Positions 50,045 to 61,916 of a stretch of DNA of 64,000 bases are shown here, in pieces; the first letter of the stretch is position 1, and the number at the start of each line of letters is the position of its first letter. Under the pieces are notes generated by a model. The model was given only the letters and a program-made list of their open reading frames with translations. It had not been told where the DNA came from and ran no database searches. Origin of the DNA: Antitrichia curtipendula (taxonomy: Eukaryota; Streptophyta; Bryopsida; Hypnales; Leucodontaceae). The translations under genes and the position numbers were made by a program. The stretch lies in contig OX579639.1 in NCBI GenBank assembly GCA_951230915.1, forward strand, positions 3,038,001-3,102,000, in the 5' to 3' direction.

Positions 50045-52571
50045 AATTGGCATATATGATGCTGAATAGTTAATTAAAGTTGACATATATGGTTTGGAAG
50101 GCAAGAAAAAAACTCAAATAATTCAAGAAATAGTAATTTAAAATAAATAATTATAAGGCAACTTAAATGCTTTGTTGATTGAAGTTGGTTGAAAATTTGT
50201 GGTGCAGTTTTGGAGGTCAATTTGTGAGGTTGCCAGAGACTTGCACCCATTTGCTTCATTTTCTGGTTTGCTAATTTATCCCCTAAATAGTGCCCGAGGC
50301 CTTTTTGAGATTCTAGAAATTTGCTTTAAATTGAACAAAAAGCCAACATTTTGATAAGTTGTATCAACATTTTTGGAATTGTAATTGTACAAATCAATGT
50401 CCGGGAAGAACCGGTGGCTAGTTCAAAGTTAGCCGGTGGAATTGAGAAAAAAATCGGTTGCAATTTGAAAACATTAGCAAACAACCGGTGAAAATGTCTA
50501 TAAATTTTTTATTTTGAATTCAAAAAAGAGAAAATAACTAGACTCGGTACTTGAAAAACCGGTTCAGTATGGAAATTGGAGGAAATTAGCCGGTAAAACT
50601 AAAAAGACTTCCCGAACATTGGTACAAATTCAAACTAGACATGAGAGAGATTGCATTAGAAAAGAAAATAGAACAATATCACTTCTGGATTGAAAGATTA
50701 TAATGTTTGATCATGAGGGTGTTAAAATTGCTAAAGTGATTTGAAGTCTATCAATCCTCTTTTCACATATCAAATCTAAAAAGTTGGTAACCAAAAGAAC
50801 ATGACAATAAAGGGCCTAACATGCATAACCCCAATCAATTTATGTCTTCTCAAAATCTATTCTACATTTTTTTGAAATGAATTTTCAATGTGATTTTTTT
50901 CACCAAGCTCTAGAATATTTGAGGCTCATTTCCAAAAGATTTCAGCGGACACCTTTGTATAAAATCTTAATTAGAAAAATCATAATGAATCCTTTCCAAA
51001 ATTGGATTTTTGATGCTAAAATTAGACATCAAAAATAAAATTTAAATATAAACTACTGAAAATAACAACTTGGTTAGCTTCTATTTAACTTTAAAGTATT
51101 CTCAACACCAAAATTTGATGCCCCAGGCATTTAGGAGTAATTGTTGGATTTTTGTTTTATGTTAAGCTTTCCTTGTAGTGGACAGCAATACAAAAAGAAA
51201 TATTGTTTGTGTTTGTTATATGGATTTTTATTTTTATTTTTCCAATTGGATAATTGGATATAGTTGTCTTGCAATTAAATGCACAATATTCTAGAGAACC
51301 TTTGTTGATCCTTTCTTTAGAACATGATGAAACTATGTAGAGGATACAAAGATACAAACAAGCTACAAAATTTTAACCCGTAAAGTCCCAAGTGTCCCTT
51401 CTAGAGACACTTGATAGTTGGGCAAGTTCCTCATGGTTTTAATTTTGGGCATAATTTTTTGAATTTTTTTGCAAATTCTTCTAAACATTCTTTTGTACCA
51501 ATATAAAAATCTGTCCAATACCTTTGCAATTTTTGATTATGTTTTTTTTATGATATATGCAATTTTTATTCCAATGAAATGCACATTACTTCTAAATGTC
51601 AAAATGGATTATAAAGTCTATCCTTGTATTCTACAATTTTTAATTTGTTTAATTTATTGAGGCAAACCTTCCTATTTGTGCAATGTGGCAATTTCTACCG
51701 CTTGTGGTTAATGTCTTACATATACACTTAATTTTTTTGATATATACACTATCAATAGCGTGGCACAATTTCAGTCAATCACCCTTCAATATAGATTTTC
51801 TTGACTATGTTCATTTTACCATCCACATAGATATTTGTCCTCATCAAGGTTTTCTATCCTAATGTGACGTTGGCATTTCCCCTTAAGAAGTTCAGGTCAT
51901 CCAATTATATATATATATATATATATAATATTGTAATGGATGCTGGAGTTGAATCTTGACATTTTGTCGGTCTGGCAGACGTTTAGACGTGGCGTAATGC
52001 TAAAATTCTTGGCCCACATCTATGTTCATCGTATTATAATTTTTTTGCGTGGCCCCTATTTGTCAAGGCTAACTACTCAATAAAAATTCCTACTACATAA
52101 TGTTTTTACACAAACTATATTACACATATTAGAGTAAGTCGCTTTTCATAAACCATATAGTAGCCCCATATTATGTAAAATTTCCTTACTTCAAATGAAA
52201 TGGACCATATTTTTTAACTTACATAGTTTTCTAAAATCCCAATAGTGATCTCTTTGGATTCAAAAACTAAAGCTTTCACACTAGCAACACATTAGCATAT
52301 TCACAAACTACATATTTTTTTATCTTGTTGTAGCTTTTCTATAGGAGAACTCCGTGATCCCATGGCCCACGTGCTACGCAAGTGAAAAAAATTCCAACTT
52401 ACACCATACCGTAAGTTTACATCGCATCACGCCATTGTAAGTATAAATCACACCACGATTTATTATTTATTATTAGAACATTATCTGAAACATCATCTAG
52501 AATATTATTATCTAAAACATCAAGTAGAAGTGTGAGAGGAATTAAAAGCTAAGCATTTATACAACAAATAG
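50045..52571. other. AT-rich intergenic DNA with family fragments and an AT microsatellite
   Basis: No gene recognised. AACCCC-like ends appear at about 50279 (ATCCCCTAAATAGTGCC) and 51375 (TTAACCCGTAAAGTCCC), suggesting more decayed copies. An (AT)n tract of about 24 bases lies at 51906-51928. Confidence 0.45.
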
Positions 52572-53706
52572 CTAGAATTGGCAACTCAAGAACGACAAAC
52601 AGAGATAGTGTGGCTACTCTCCTGCGTTCTTCTTTCGACCTTGTGAATGAAGTAGACATTGATGGCCTAACGCCATTGCATTACACATGTATAAATGGAC
52701 AAGCTAAGGTTGTGTAGGTGCTTGCGAATCATCGTAAACCATTGTTGGAAAATTTCCTGTTCATATTTTAGGTGGCTTCTATGTCGCAACCAGGGTTTCC
52801 TTCCCGATTGTGCATTTTTGCCTGCATAATCGGGCAATAATGATGTGTTGATAATTTCCCAGCGATCGTTTATGACGAGTAATGCCCCTTGTTGTCAGGT
52901 AATGCCCCTTGTTGGGATCTCCTAATGACCATTAGGATATTAATATCTACCTTTGTTTTACAACTAGAATTGGCAACTCAAGAATGGCAAATAGATATAG
53001 TGTGGCTATTGCTCCAAAGAATTGTAAAAAATGTTGCCTTTCCACCAAGAGATTCACAGAACCAACATTTGTTACATTGGGCAATACAAATGGGCTATGC
53101 CACATTTAACTATTTTTGGACTATTCAATGAATTTTAGACTAAACATCTAAAGATCATGGGATAATAACATTGTGAGATCTTCCAATATTTGTATAGATC
53201 TCTCAATGTTTCTACTAATCTCTTGATGTTTCTACTGATTTCTCGATGTTTTAATTTTCTCTTGATGACCATTGTGGGATCTCCTAATGACCATTATTAA
53301 CTATTGACTTTCAAAAGTCCAGAAGTAGTTAAGTATGGCATGGCTATAAACAATTGATTGATCATCTTCTAGAATGGGATACTTCTTCTTGAGATCTTAA
53401 CACAAAAGACAATTTATTTTGTACGCCTCTATACTATGATGCCTAAAAAAGGCATGTTGAGATGGTTCAGATGTTGCTTGCTCAACTAGGTGTAGATATA
53501 AATGTAGAGAATTTTCAAAAGGAAACACCTCTACATATAGCAACCAAGGAAGGATGGACAAAAGTGGTGAGGGAGTTCAATTTCGAAACTTCAAGCAAGT
53601 TACGAGCCACAAAAGAGGATAGGTTTGACGTAACAACATTGCAACTAACAATTGAGAATCACTACAAGAACATTCAAAAGCCTCTTCTAGAGAGGTCGAA
53701 CGTATA
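52572..53706 (+). pseudogene. ankyrin-repeat protein remnant
   Basis: Three separated pieces read as ankyrin repeats. At about 52620-52720 the frame DIDGLTPLHYTCINGQAKVV ends in TAG (52715) followed by VLAN. At 52964-53120 there is ATQEWQIDIVWLLLQR followed by HLLHWAIQMGYATF. At 53462-53706 there is MVQMLLAQLGVDINVENFQK then ETPLHIATKEGWTKVV. Stops and frame changes separate them. A block of about 45 bases (starting CTAGAATTGGCAACTCAAGA) occurs at 52572 and again at 52964, as expected from duplicated repeats. The parent family (many plant ankyrin proteins) cannot be specified. Confidence 0.65.
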
Positions 53707-54775
53707 AGAATATATCAATGGGCTTTAGAAGGATCAACAAATTTTTGTGGAGGGACCAATGCATTCCTCATATGGTATGTTCCCACTTGGTATTTGGGAG
53801 GTATTGTTAGCGTGGAAAAGGAGAGGGACATTTCTACTAGTAGAAGTTGGTCTTTGCTGAACCTAGGTGGCAGGTGATGTGCTAGGGTGGGAAGTGCAGT
53901 TTTATAGTGAGTTAATGAGGTACTTCTAGAGGCCCACCAATACTTGTATAGCCGTCAATATGAAAGTAGAAGTCTTGCAAAAACATAGATTTTGTAGTTT
54001 ATAGTTCGTTCTTAACTACATAGTAGGCTTGTAGTGTCATTAATTAAAGAGAGCCAAAGCAATAGTTGAACGTTTTTTTAATTGATGGCACAATGTCCAA
54101 GAGTGGTTTTGTGGGACTCATGCGTTTCAAGAGTACTTCACATGAACGTTGTTGCAGTCCATTTAGTGCTTCAAAGTGGAAGTCTACAAGTGCTGCCAGG
54201 TGAATTATGAATGCGGACGCAACTTACTTCAATTCAGTGTGTTGAAATTGTTATTGGGACAATTGTTCATTGCTTCAGAGTACTCACTATGACAATCATA
54301 GAATTGCAAAAAGTGGTCAAAGTTGTTCATTAGTTATTCAAACGGAAATTCATCAAAAATGCTAGCTGTTGTGGTCACTCCGGAACTCAGTCAGTGACGA
54401 TGGAACATGGCAATGGCCTGCTGCAATTTCAATGATCCTTACGTCCGACTCCTCTTGTTGTAAATGGTAAGCATCCATGAACATGTCAGGAGAGACTACA
54501 AATTTTTGCATCACTACAGAGCTGTAGATTAAAAAACCTCCCTCTTTGTGCACAATCAAAACCCTTGTTCACAATGTCGACGTTGAGTGTCGCGAAATTG
54601 AAAACTCTAGCTTCTCTATACTGTATTTGAACCCCTGTGCAGTGAATAAAAAAGAATGTCTCGAATAAGCTAGTCACTGAAAGTGTTAAAATAAAAAAAT
54701 GTTAATGTACAAAATAATGAGATAATTAAATGTCGTTCCTAAATAAGTCAATGTTTAGTCATGAAGAACTGGTTT
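53707..54775. other. intergenic DNA
   Basis: No gene supported. Two overlapping minus-strand open frames at 54362-54677 (65 and 63 codons) have no recognisable motif. Confidence 0.35.
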
Positions 54776-54947
54776 CACTACTAGAAAATTTAGTTTTTTT
54801 GTTGATTTGGTCGCATTGATTTTGATCACTTTTTTGTTGATTCGAACAATAATCCTAGAAAACCAACAGATTATTGTTTGAATCAACAAAAAATTGACCT
54901 ACATCAACGCGACCAAATCAACAAAAAAACTAAATTTTCTAGTAGTG
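54776..54947. mobile_element. 172-bp CACTA-ended palindromic MITE with TTT target duplication
   Basis: Starts CACTACTAGAAAATTTAG and ends CTAAATTTTCTAGTAGTG, perfect inverted ends that continue inward (TTTTTTTGTTGATTTGGTCG and its complement) so nearly the whole element is one hairpin. It is flanked by TTT on both sides (54773-54775 and 54948-54950). CACTA termini and a 3-bp target duplication are the hallmarks of the En/Spm superfamily; with no coding sequence it is non-autonomous. Confidence 0.93.
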
Positions 54948-55046
54948 TTTGGACACTCACCTTGGCCACTACACCATGCTTAAGCACACACGAACTGCAG
55001 TGAGATGTTTAAATTTCAGTGCAATAAAGTATAGATGTACCATTTA

Positions 55047-55298
55047 AGGCCATATTCGTTATATTGAGACTTTTGCAGATTTTGAGATAGAATGCTAGTT
55101 ATTGAAAAATTCATTTAAAAAAATAGTAATTGAAACCCAAAATAAATAATGCTAAAATAGTGATTCTATAATGAAATTCTAAAAGTTGGTATTGTTACCT
55201 ATTTATAAAAAAATACTAGTAAAGAGATAAAGTGGTTTATCCTTGAGTCGAGGATAAAAATGAGACTACCGAAAGTCTCAATATATTGAATATGACCT
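55047..55298. mobile_element. 252-bp MITE with TA target duplication
   Basis: Left end AGGCCATATTCGTTATATTG and right end (read inward) AGGTCATATTCAATATATTG match at 16 or 17 of 20 bases; TA flanks both sides. Non-coding. Superfamily by target site: Tc1/mariner-like, though a Tourist-type TTA target cannot be excluded on the left side. Confidence 0.78.
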
Positions 55299-55990
55299 TA
55301 TTTCATTAATCTTTCAGTGTTCACGGAGAAGCTATAAACATGTAGAACGAGGTCGACCCTAAGATGTTGAGGTCTCTGTATGCTCAGCGACTTCCACTTA
55401 TTAAAAACTGTCGATTCAAGTACTTAAAGAGTCAACCTTGAAGTGGTTGTCTTGTATCTGGAAAAAAAAACCCCCGTTATTATCGTCTTGTAAGAGTCTT
55501 TCCAATGAGTTCACAACATCATAAGGCATCGTGCGGACCGTGACTTCCTTGTGTGAGTAGTTCTAGAGTGTAGGAAGAAAGACGTCACTTCCATGTAAAA
55601 ACGTTATATGATGTAAATGTGAAACAATAATTTTTTTTTTTCTAGGTAAGAAGTACGTAGCATGTGAAGAGGTATAAATGGTTAATTGTTTTCAAGCAAA
55701 TGCTATTAGGAAGGCCCAAAAACTTGACATATAACGTTAAAAAAAAAAAATCCCTTCATCACTTTGGTGTTCTGTGTTCACTTACAGTTTTGATTTATGT
55801 TATGTGCGTAGGAATATGACATCCTCCATTCCATCTTTTCTTTCTAGGAAATGTTGCACCGTTGTCTCCCATCTTGGTGAATCGACAGAGCTGAGAAGAA
55901 GTATTGAATAGTACAGCCGGGCTAAGCAATGCAAAATGTTGCCGCAAAGATAGAGGAGTGAATTGGCAAACTACAAAAACACTTGTTTCC
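55299..55990. other. flank of the Harbinger element
   Basis: No gene seen. The left terminal repeat of the Harbinger element should lie here, but I could not pair it with a right end. Confidence 0.35.
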
Positions 55991-56932
55991 ATTAATTCAA
56001 AAAGACATCAGCACTACATAGAGAAAGATGCCATCAACGGTAGGGATCTGATGATTCCTAACACAAACAAGTGGATTTGAATTGCAGAAGAAGTTATGAA
56101 TGCCAGATTTTCACCTTGTATTACAGATGGACCAGCTTGCAAAGCCAAATGGAACCAGTCGCTGTTAGACTACAAGAAGATTGCAGATTACTATGGCCGG
56201 AGCGGACACAAAGCCTTAGACTATTGGGACCTCACTGCAATACAAAGACAATCAGAAGGACTTCCTTGTGTCTTCTTGGAAGAATTTTTTTACGCACTCC
56301 ATGAATGGTTTGTTTGTCGGCCACTAATTCACCCACCACACATACATGACCTTCTATCTCCAATGGATGCAAACTTCAAATCACCTACACACAAATACAA
56401 GGAAGGAGGACATGTAGGCAGCGATACTAAGATAGAAGACCCTATGGACCTGGAAGAAGACGTCGTTCCATCCTCTACTGACAACAATTCTCTACAACAA
56501 CGCAGAAGCAGCATCGCTGGTCACGGTCCACCTCTCCAAAGTCCGAGCAAGCCATCTCTAGCAACTGCCTTTGCAGAACTTCCTTGTAGCATCACACCCA
56601 TGCTAATCAGCTTATCTGACAACACTGCAATGTAGAGACAACGTCAAGTAGAAAACACAGTAGTGAGAAAGAAAAATATTTCAGGACATTTGAAAATCAC
56701 TGATGCAACTAAGGAAACTAGAACTATAATCACAATGTAGATGCAACAAATCTCGGAGGCTTATTTACAAATGAAGCGCTCAAAAAGCGACGTCCAACTC
56801 CAACTCTTCTCTGATCAGATGATTTACTAACAAGAGAGAGATAGGCGTCTGCACGAAAGTGCAATTTTAGCTCATGACAATGCTCGATTGGCCATTCTAA
56901 AACAAAGTGAGATGGTTCACTACTTGACCTAA
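55991..56932 (+). pseudogene. PIF/Harbinger Myb/SANT-like accessory protein (ORF1), with four internal stop codons
   Basis: One frame reads as protein from about 55991 to TAA 56930. Typical features of Harbinger-associated Myb-like proteins: ACKAKWNQSLLDYKKIADYY, YWDLTAIQRQSEGLP, the aromatic block FFYALHEWF, RPLIHPPHIHDL, a Ser/Pro-rich linker, and a C-terminal helix (DRRLHESAILAHDNARLAIL). The frame is interrupted by TGA 56078, TAG 56633, TAG 56738 and TAA 56828 but never shifts. The longest open part is 56096-56635 (179 codons). In live elements this protein binds DNA and helps import the transposase. It converges on the transposase remnant at 57640-59030. Confidence 0.75.
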
Positions 56933-57639
56933 AACACTAAAGTGTTAGGAAACGGACTCAATATGCACAAATTAAAAGACAAAAAAAGTACAAATCAAAC
57001 TCTAGAGGGCTAGCAGGCTACGACTCCGCCTCCTGTGAACACCAACATTCGTGCTGCTACAACATCCGACCTTCCCAACGGTATTGAACAAATAGCAACA
57101 ACCCTAGGAGAACACAGCTCGGACTACTCGGATACTGGACGTTGTTCTAGCATAACTTCAAATACCATACCGAGTATTTATGTTCTGTACTAGTTCTACT
57201 ATTGTACTTAGTGAATTTCCACGCATCTGGACAACTACATGTTCTATACACTTCTAACCGCAACGCTTTTTCATATGCGTAGTTAAATTCCAGTGACAGC
57301 CCCGTTTTCAGTATGAAAATATTTTGCTTTCCAAATTGCGATTGTCACAAGCATCCACCTGTTCTGTGTCGCCGACGTCCACTTAATGGTAGCTATAGTG
57401 TAAGCAACAATATAGAGCACAGGAATACAGAGTCAGTTCGAATTTTGCAGAAGCCTTTTCTAATACAGTAGTGGAAAATAAGCTAATCCCACATAAATTC
57501 CATGTATGACATTTTCAAAAAAATATTAAAAAAATTGTATATAAGCTCAAATATTTGAGAGAGTGAATGGAACGAGAAACAACAATGCTAACAGTGCAAG
57601 AGAGAAGAACACTTACTAGTTTCTGTTCCTCACTTGTGA
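56933..57639. other. spacer between the two Harbinger genes
   Basis: No gene seen. The two genes converge, so both 3' ends should lie here. Confidence 0.4.
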
Positions 57640-59030
57640 GATGAAGAGCAAGGACGCTAAAGTAATTGCCTCCTTGATGTCAAGTAAGTCCTCAACTATT
57701 GGCACTTCTGTTTTTCTTGGTCCATCACTTGATCTTCATTCCCAGGGACAACAAAGTCGACGTGGTTTTTGTCCTCCTATGGCATTTGATTTTCGAGTCT
57801 TTCATTCCTTAGAATCTACAGTAATTCTTCAACTTTTTCATGAGATTGACAGAGTACTAAATTGTGGAGAATAGCGCAGTACACTATTGCATTTGGCAGA
57901 AATGTCAACTGCAGGTCACTTTTGTCCAACAATTCACGAAAACTCTATTTCAGAATTCCAAACGCATTCTCCACAACTGAGCGAGCTTTTTTCAATTTTT
58001 TGTTAAAAAATCGTTTTGAGATGGGCAGTGGTCGGCCACCTCGGTGTAGCACCATCAACCATGGGAGAAGTGGATATCCCAAATTGCTAATTAAATAAGG
58101 ATTGTGTCCATTAGCTATAAAATTTTGATCCATTAGTTCTCCATGTGAGGCCAAGTAGTGCAATGACGAGTGCCTTAGCATTCTGCTATCATTGGTGGAG
58201 CCAAACATTCTAATGTATAGAACACCATATTCATTAAAATGGGAGTTTTCCATTGAAATGAGAGGTTATTTAAAAAAAAATCAACGAAAAGTTTTATATC
58301 AATTCAGCTAAAATTGAAAGGTTTTCTTGTCAATTTAACTCAATTCGAGTTAAATTGATAGAAAACCTTTGAGATTTGACCTAATATTGAAAGGTTTTAT
58401 GTCAATTTACATCAAGACTCTCATTTTAATGGAAATTGTTGATTTAAGTCAAGATCAGCATGATTATTTTGGGAGGTCCTCAATCTCCCAAACTAATGAA
58501 TATGATATTATAGATCCAAGAAACACTTGTTGCAGTCCACAACTGCTTGATAGTTGACATTAAATCCGCCACTTTTGAAGTAGAAATATTCTACAGCAGC
58601 TATAGCAGGTCTAGAAATGGACACATGGACTCCATCAATTGCTCCCACTATACCAGGCAAAGAAGAAATATCTTTGAATTTTCTTTTTGTGTCCTGCAAA
58701 CAATCTCCAATAGGCCATGAAATTTCCTTTCTAAGGCAAATGTTGATTGCAGTCACCACTCAATGAAGAATTTTGCAAATTATATTGCGTCCTATGACAA
58801 ACATCTCATTACAAATGGTCAAGTTCGTTCCATGTGTCAATCTGAATAGAGTGCAAGCAACACGGACAATGATAGACACTGCCAAGTGGTATCTAGTATT
58901 TTTCTTTTTCATGTAAGGCTTAAGAATCTTAGCCAAAGAAAACATTGTTGCTTTTGTCATTTAGAACATTGCAATCCATCGTGAGTTGTCGTACTATTTG
59001 ACTAGAAATCTTGAAAACTAGGTGGTCGAG
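57640..59030 (-). pseudogene. PIF/Harbinger DDE transposase (HARBI1-like), broken
   Basis: Minus-strand pieces in order: an N-terminal stretch in another frame near 59020-58965 (FKISSQIVRQLTMDCNVL); 58960-58760 (YHLAVSIIVRVACTLFRLTH) ending in TGA; in the same frame 58759-58510, with the first catalytic Asp in GIVGAIDGVHVSI and then YFYFKSGGFNVNYQAVVD; then, beyond an inserted MITE (58222-58508), MFGSTNDSRMLRHSS (second Asp) and YPLLPWLM, with the Glu in RSVVENAFGILK; then TAG and SFRELLDKSDLQLTF. The usual Asp in the GD.GYPLLPW-type motif reads ISNLGYPLLPW here. It has two in-frame stops, one frameshift and one insertion, so it is inactive. Role in live elements: cut-and-paste transposition. 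Confidence 0.88.
58222..58508. mobile_element. 287-bp MITE nested in the Harbinger transposase, 6-bp target duplication
   Basis: Flanked by TATAGA on both sides (58216-58221 and 58509-58514). Ends ACACCATATTCATTA and, read inward from the right, ATATCATATTCATTA. Inside is a near-perfect hairpin, AAAGGTTTTCTTGTCAATTT with its complement, at about 58316-58372. Removing the element plus one TATAGA (293 bases) rejoins the transposase in frame across FLDLYIRMFGSTNDSRML, which confirms the boundaries. Confidence 0.88.
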
Positions 59031-61227
59031 CGTGGGTGGACCTAGTAAGTTACTTTGTCAGTAAAAGATAGAGAGACACAAGTTAAATGAAACTAGTGCA
59101 GAGAGTTGCTCATTAGTTGCAATGTGTCTAGCACGGGCATCTCCAAAAGGGGATGCAAATCCTAGTCGTCGCTGTCAATTTCAAAATGCACCACATCGGC
59201 CACTAGAATAGATTAACAAGCTTCTAGAATCAGCATGAGCAACTCGGATACAAATGTTACTAATGTCCATTGATCGCTTACGAAGTCCATGACCGCAATG
59301 CGTTGAATAGGCACTCTGAACAAAATAGATAGGTACAAGCTTCATGAGAACAAAACTAAAGAAGCAACAACGATGCAATGAGACACAATTGGATGTGTTT
59401 GTCTAGAAAGTGTGGACACAATAGTAAGTGCCGTCTTCAAATCAGAAATTGGAGTGTCACTTACCGCGGCATACTCACTTGTAGTGTTCACTATCTAGTC
59501 CGAAATTGTGCACAAAACACACACTTCCAATTCACACAGTACTGAAAAGCAAAGTCACGATAGCCTACCTAATATTGTCCATCTGGCGAGTTTATTCAAA
59601 GTGTTTTCCCAAAAAACAAAAGAAAAGTTAATTGGATGTTGCCTTGCCTAACGAAAAACTCTGCTGGAGAGACAACAATGTGCGCACTTCACTTCCATGC
59701 ATAGCCACTACTAAAATCTAAAGCTCTTTCCGCTGCTTGCGCTGCAACACTACGAATCAGACTTCAGCCACTATCAAGGATTGAAGGTCTTCCCGCCGCC
59801 CGTGCCGCAATACTAAGAAGCATACCTTAGTATGTCCAAAATTAGGGCAATAAACGACCTTGTCACTGAAGACCTTCCCGTTTGTACAGCCAACGCACAA
59901 AAAATGTCCAACACAGGAACAAGATCGACGAAGACCAAAATGAAAGAAAAATGTTTTTATGCCAGCCTCCGCCTCTACCTCGTCCTTCGAATACGTCCAA
60001 AGAACTTGGCCCAACTCCACCTCTACTGTTGATAAACCAGACTGAGTAAGTGGGAACAACTACCAACTCTTTTCCCGAAATACAAATACATTTGAAAAAA
60101 AAACAAGTCAGTGGGAACGTCCCTGTTAATAACGACTAAGGTGGGTACACCCAAAACCGCCATTTTTTGCTACTGAGCCTAGTTACTAATATTAGACTGG
60201 TCAAATTTTCATATATTCTTGTTGGCAAGTGAAAGGAGGTTCCAATGCACCAGAGAATGTGGCATTTGGACATAGTATGCAAAAGTTATTGAGGGTCAAA
60301 GTTTGTTTCTAAAAACGCTCCATCCAAGTAGGTACATAACTGATTTTGGAAATGTACACAACATGTAGATGGCACTTTAAGGTCAAGTGCCATTTTTGGG
60401 GTGCCTACCTTATGTCCTCACACTTTACAAATGTCACCCGCCTACATCAATGTGAATTGCTATTCACTAATTCCCCATTCAGCTTTTACACTTTAAGACC
60501 TCCTCTTCCATATAGCCAAGTGGGACATAACAATAGGGTCCTCCTTGATTGCTAGCATTATTTTTGCTACATGGTTGCAATTTCCTTTAGGCTATGCTCC
60601 TTATGCAGGTAGCCTTACAAGTCTCCAAAAATTTATACTTTATCATCTAAGTGTTTGCATGTAGTTTTTTCATAGTTTTTGTTGTAGACTATGCTGTTTT
60701 GCATATGGTAGACATAGTAAACATGCCCACTTTTCAAATCCATCATTGTTTAGCTATAATTCTTCATAACAATATAGCATGTGAATCAAATTTTCTACAC
60801 TTTCACTTCTTAATAAGAACTTTGGGCTTCAATTCTTGACCAATCTTTTTGACACCACATTTGTTGGGAGCCCCTTTTAATCATCTTCTAACATCCATGC
60901 CATCCACATGAAATATATTCAAATATATTAGTGGCAATTAATAATATATAGATATGTTGAAAAGAACAACTCAAACGAGGCTTTGTGCCGCCCTAAGAGC
61001 ATTGGAGATTGTCAAAAGTTTGCATTGTATTGTAATATAACCGAGCTAAATTTGTTAGTGTTTTTCTCACCCATTTGAGAAAGATGCAGTGACAAAACGA
61101 TGAGGGCTTAGGGGGGCCATTTTTGTCTGCCTTTGCACCGTGAGGATGAGAGGAGCAAACCTACATCTTCATGCCTTAACATATGATGTCGAACAATCTT
61201 TGTTAGCCTCATGTGCGCCGGCCTACT
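59031..61227. other. intergenic DNA with dispersed repeats
   Basis: No gene supported. Two imperfect units around CGCTGCTTGCGCTGCAACAC and CGCCGCCCGTGCCGCAATAC lie at 59730-59820. Bases about 60180-60300 resemble 1775-1860 (GGCAAGTGAAAGGAGGTTCC against GGCAAGTGATAGGAGATTTC). Nothing else recognised. Confidence 0.4.
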
Positions 61228-61371
61228 CTCTACAAGAAGAATGTGTTGAAGTGGTCAAAGACTCAAAGAGCATATAGAAGCCACAATTGAATGATAAATG
61301 AGGATGAAGAAATTTTAAAAAATGAATATAGTGCAACAACCTATAGTGGACCTGGATCAGTACTACGAATA

Positions 61372-61786
61372 AGGTAGAAATACCAAATTGTAATAAGATT
61401 TGTTTATAGACACCTAGATAAGTCCTAAAGTAACATGCATATGGATCTAAAGTTGGCAAGTGGAATACATAAAGTTGACAAGATCATGAGGGCGGATTTT
61501 GTATTGGCCAATTTTCCGCAAGTAATACATACTTAGGGGCTATTGCTTTTGGATGTTTTGAGGACTAGGTGTGTGTTGCTCTCCAATTCAAAGTAAATGC
61601 ATCTATGCAATTGTTTCCACAAATTTGTACTATATTTATACAAGCTCAAAAAAATACAAAACTACCTTGTTGATTTTCTAAACCATTTGGTGACAATTGC
61701 ACATCATTTTATTCTGTAGCTACCCTCGAGAAGTCGAGATCTACAGATGTTGAACAAGTGTTACTTTTAGGTACTTCTACTTCATT
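61372..61786. mobile_element. insertion of about 415 bp in the duplicated segment
   Basis: Absent from the matching place at 30640-30642. It begins AGGTAGAAATACCA and ends near GGTACTTCTACTTCATT, giving short imperfect inverted ends (AGGTAGAAATACC against AAGTAGAAGTACC). Exact borders and target duplication are uncertain by a few bases. No coding capacity. Confidence 0.65.
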
Positions 61787-61916
61787 TTTGTAAATGCTTT
61801 AGTTGCACAGATAGAAGTCACAAAGCTCTCTGACCTAAGAAGGAAGGAGAGTCTTCGTTTGACTTTACATGCAAGGTGCTCGTTATGAATTTTTTATTTT
61901 TTATTTCTTGCATGTA

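Noticed and set aside
54362..54677. Pair of minus-strand frames considered as part of the Harbinger element
   Set aside because: No transposase motif, and they lie beyond the CACTA MITE, outside the likely element.
59757..60066. Overlapping minus-strand frames of 100 and 67 codons
   Set aside because: No motif; Gly-rich piece arises from a C-rich repeat.
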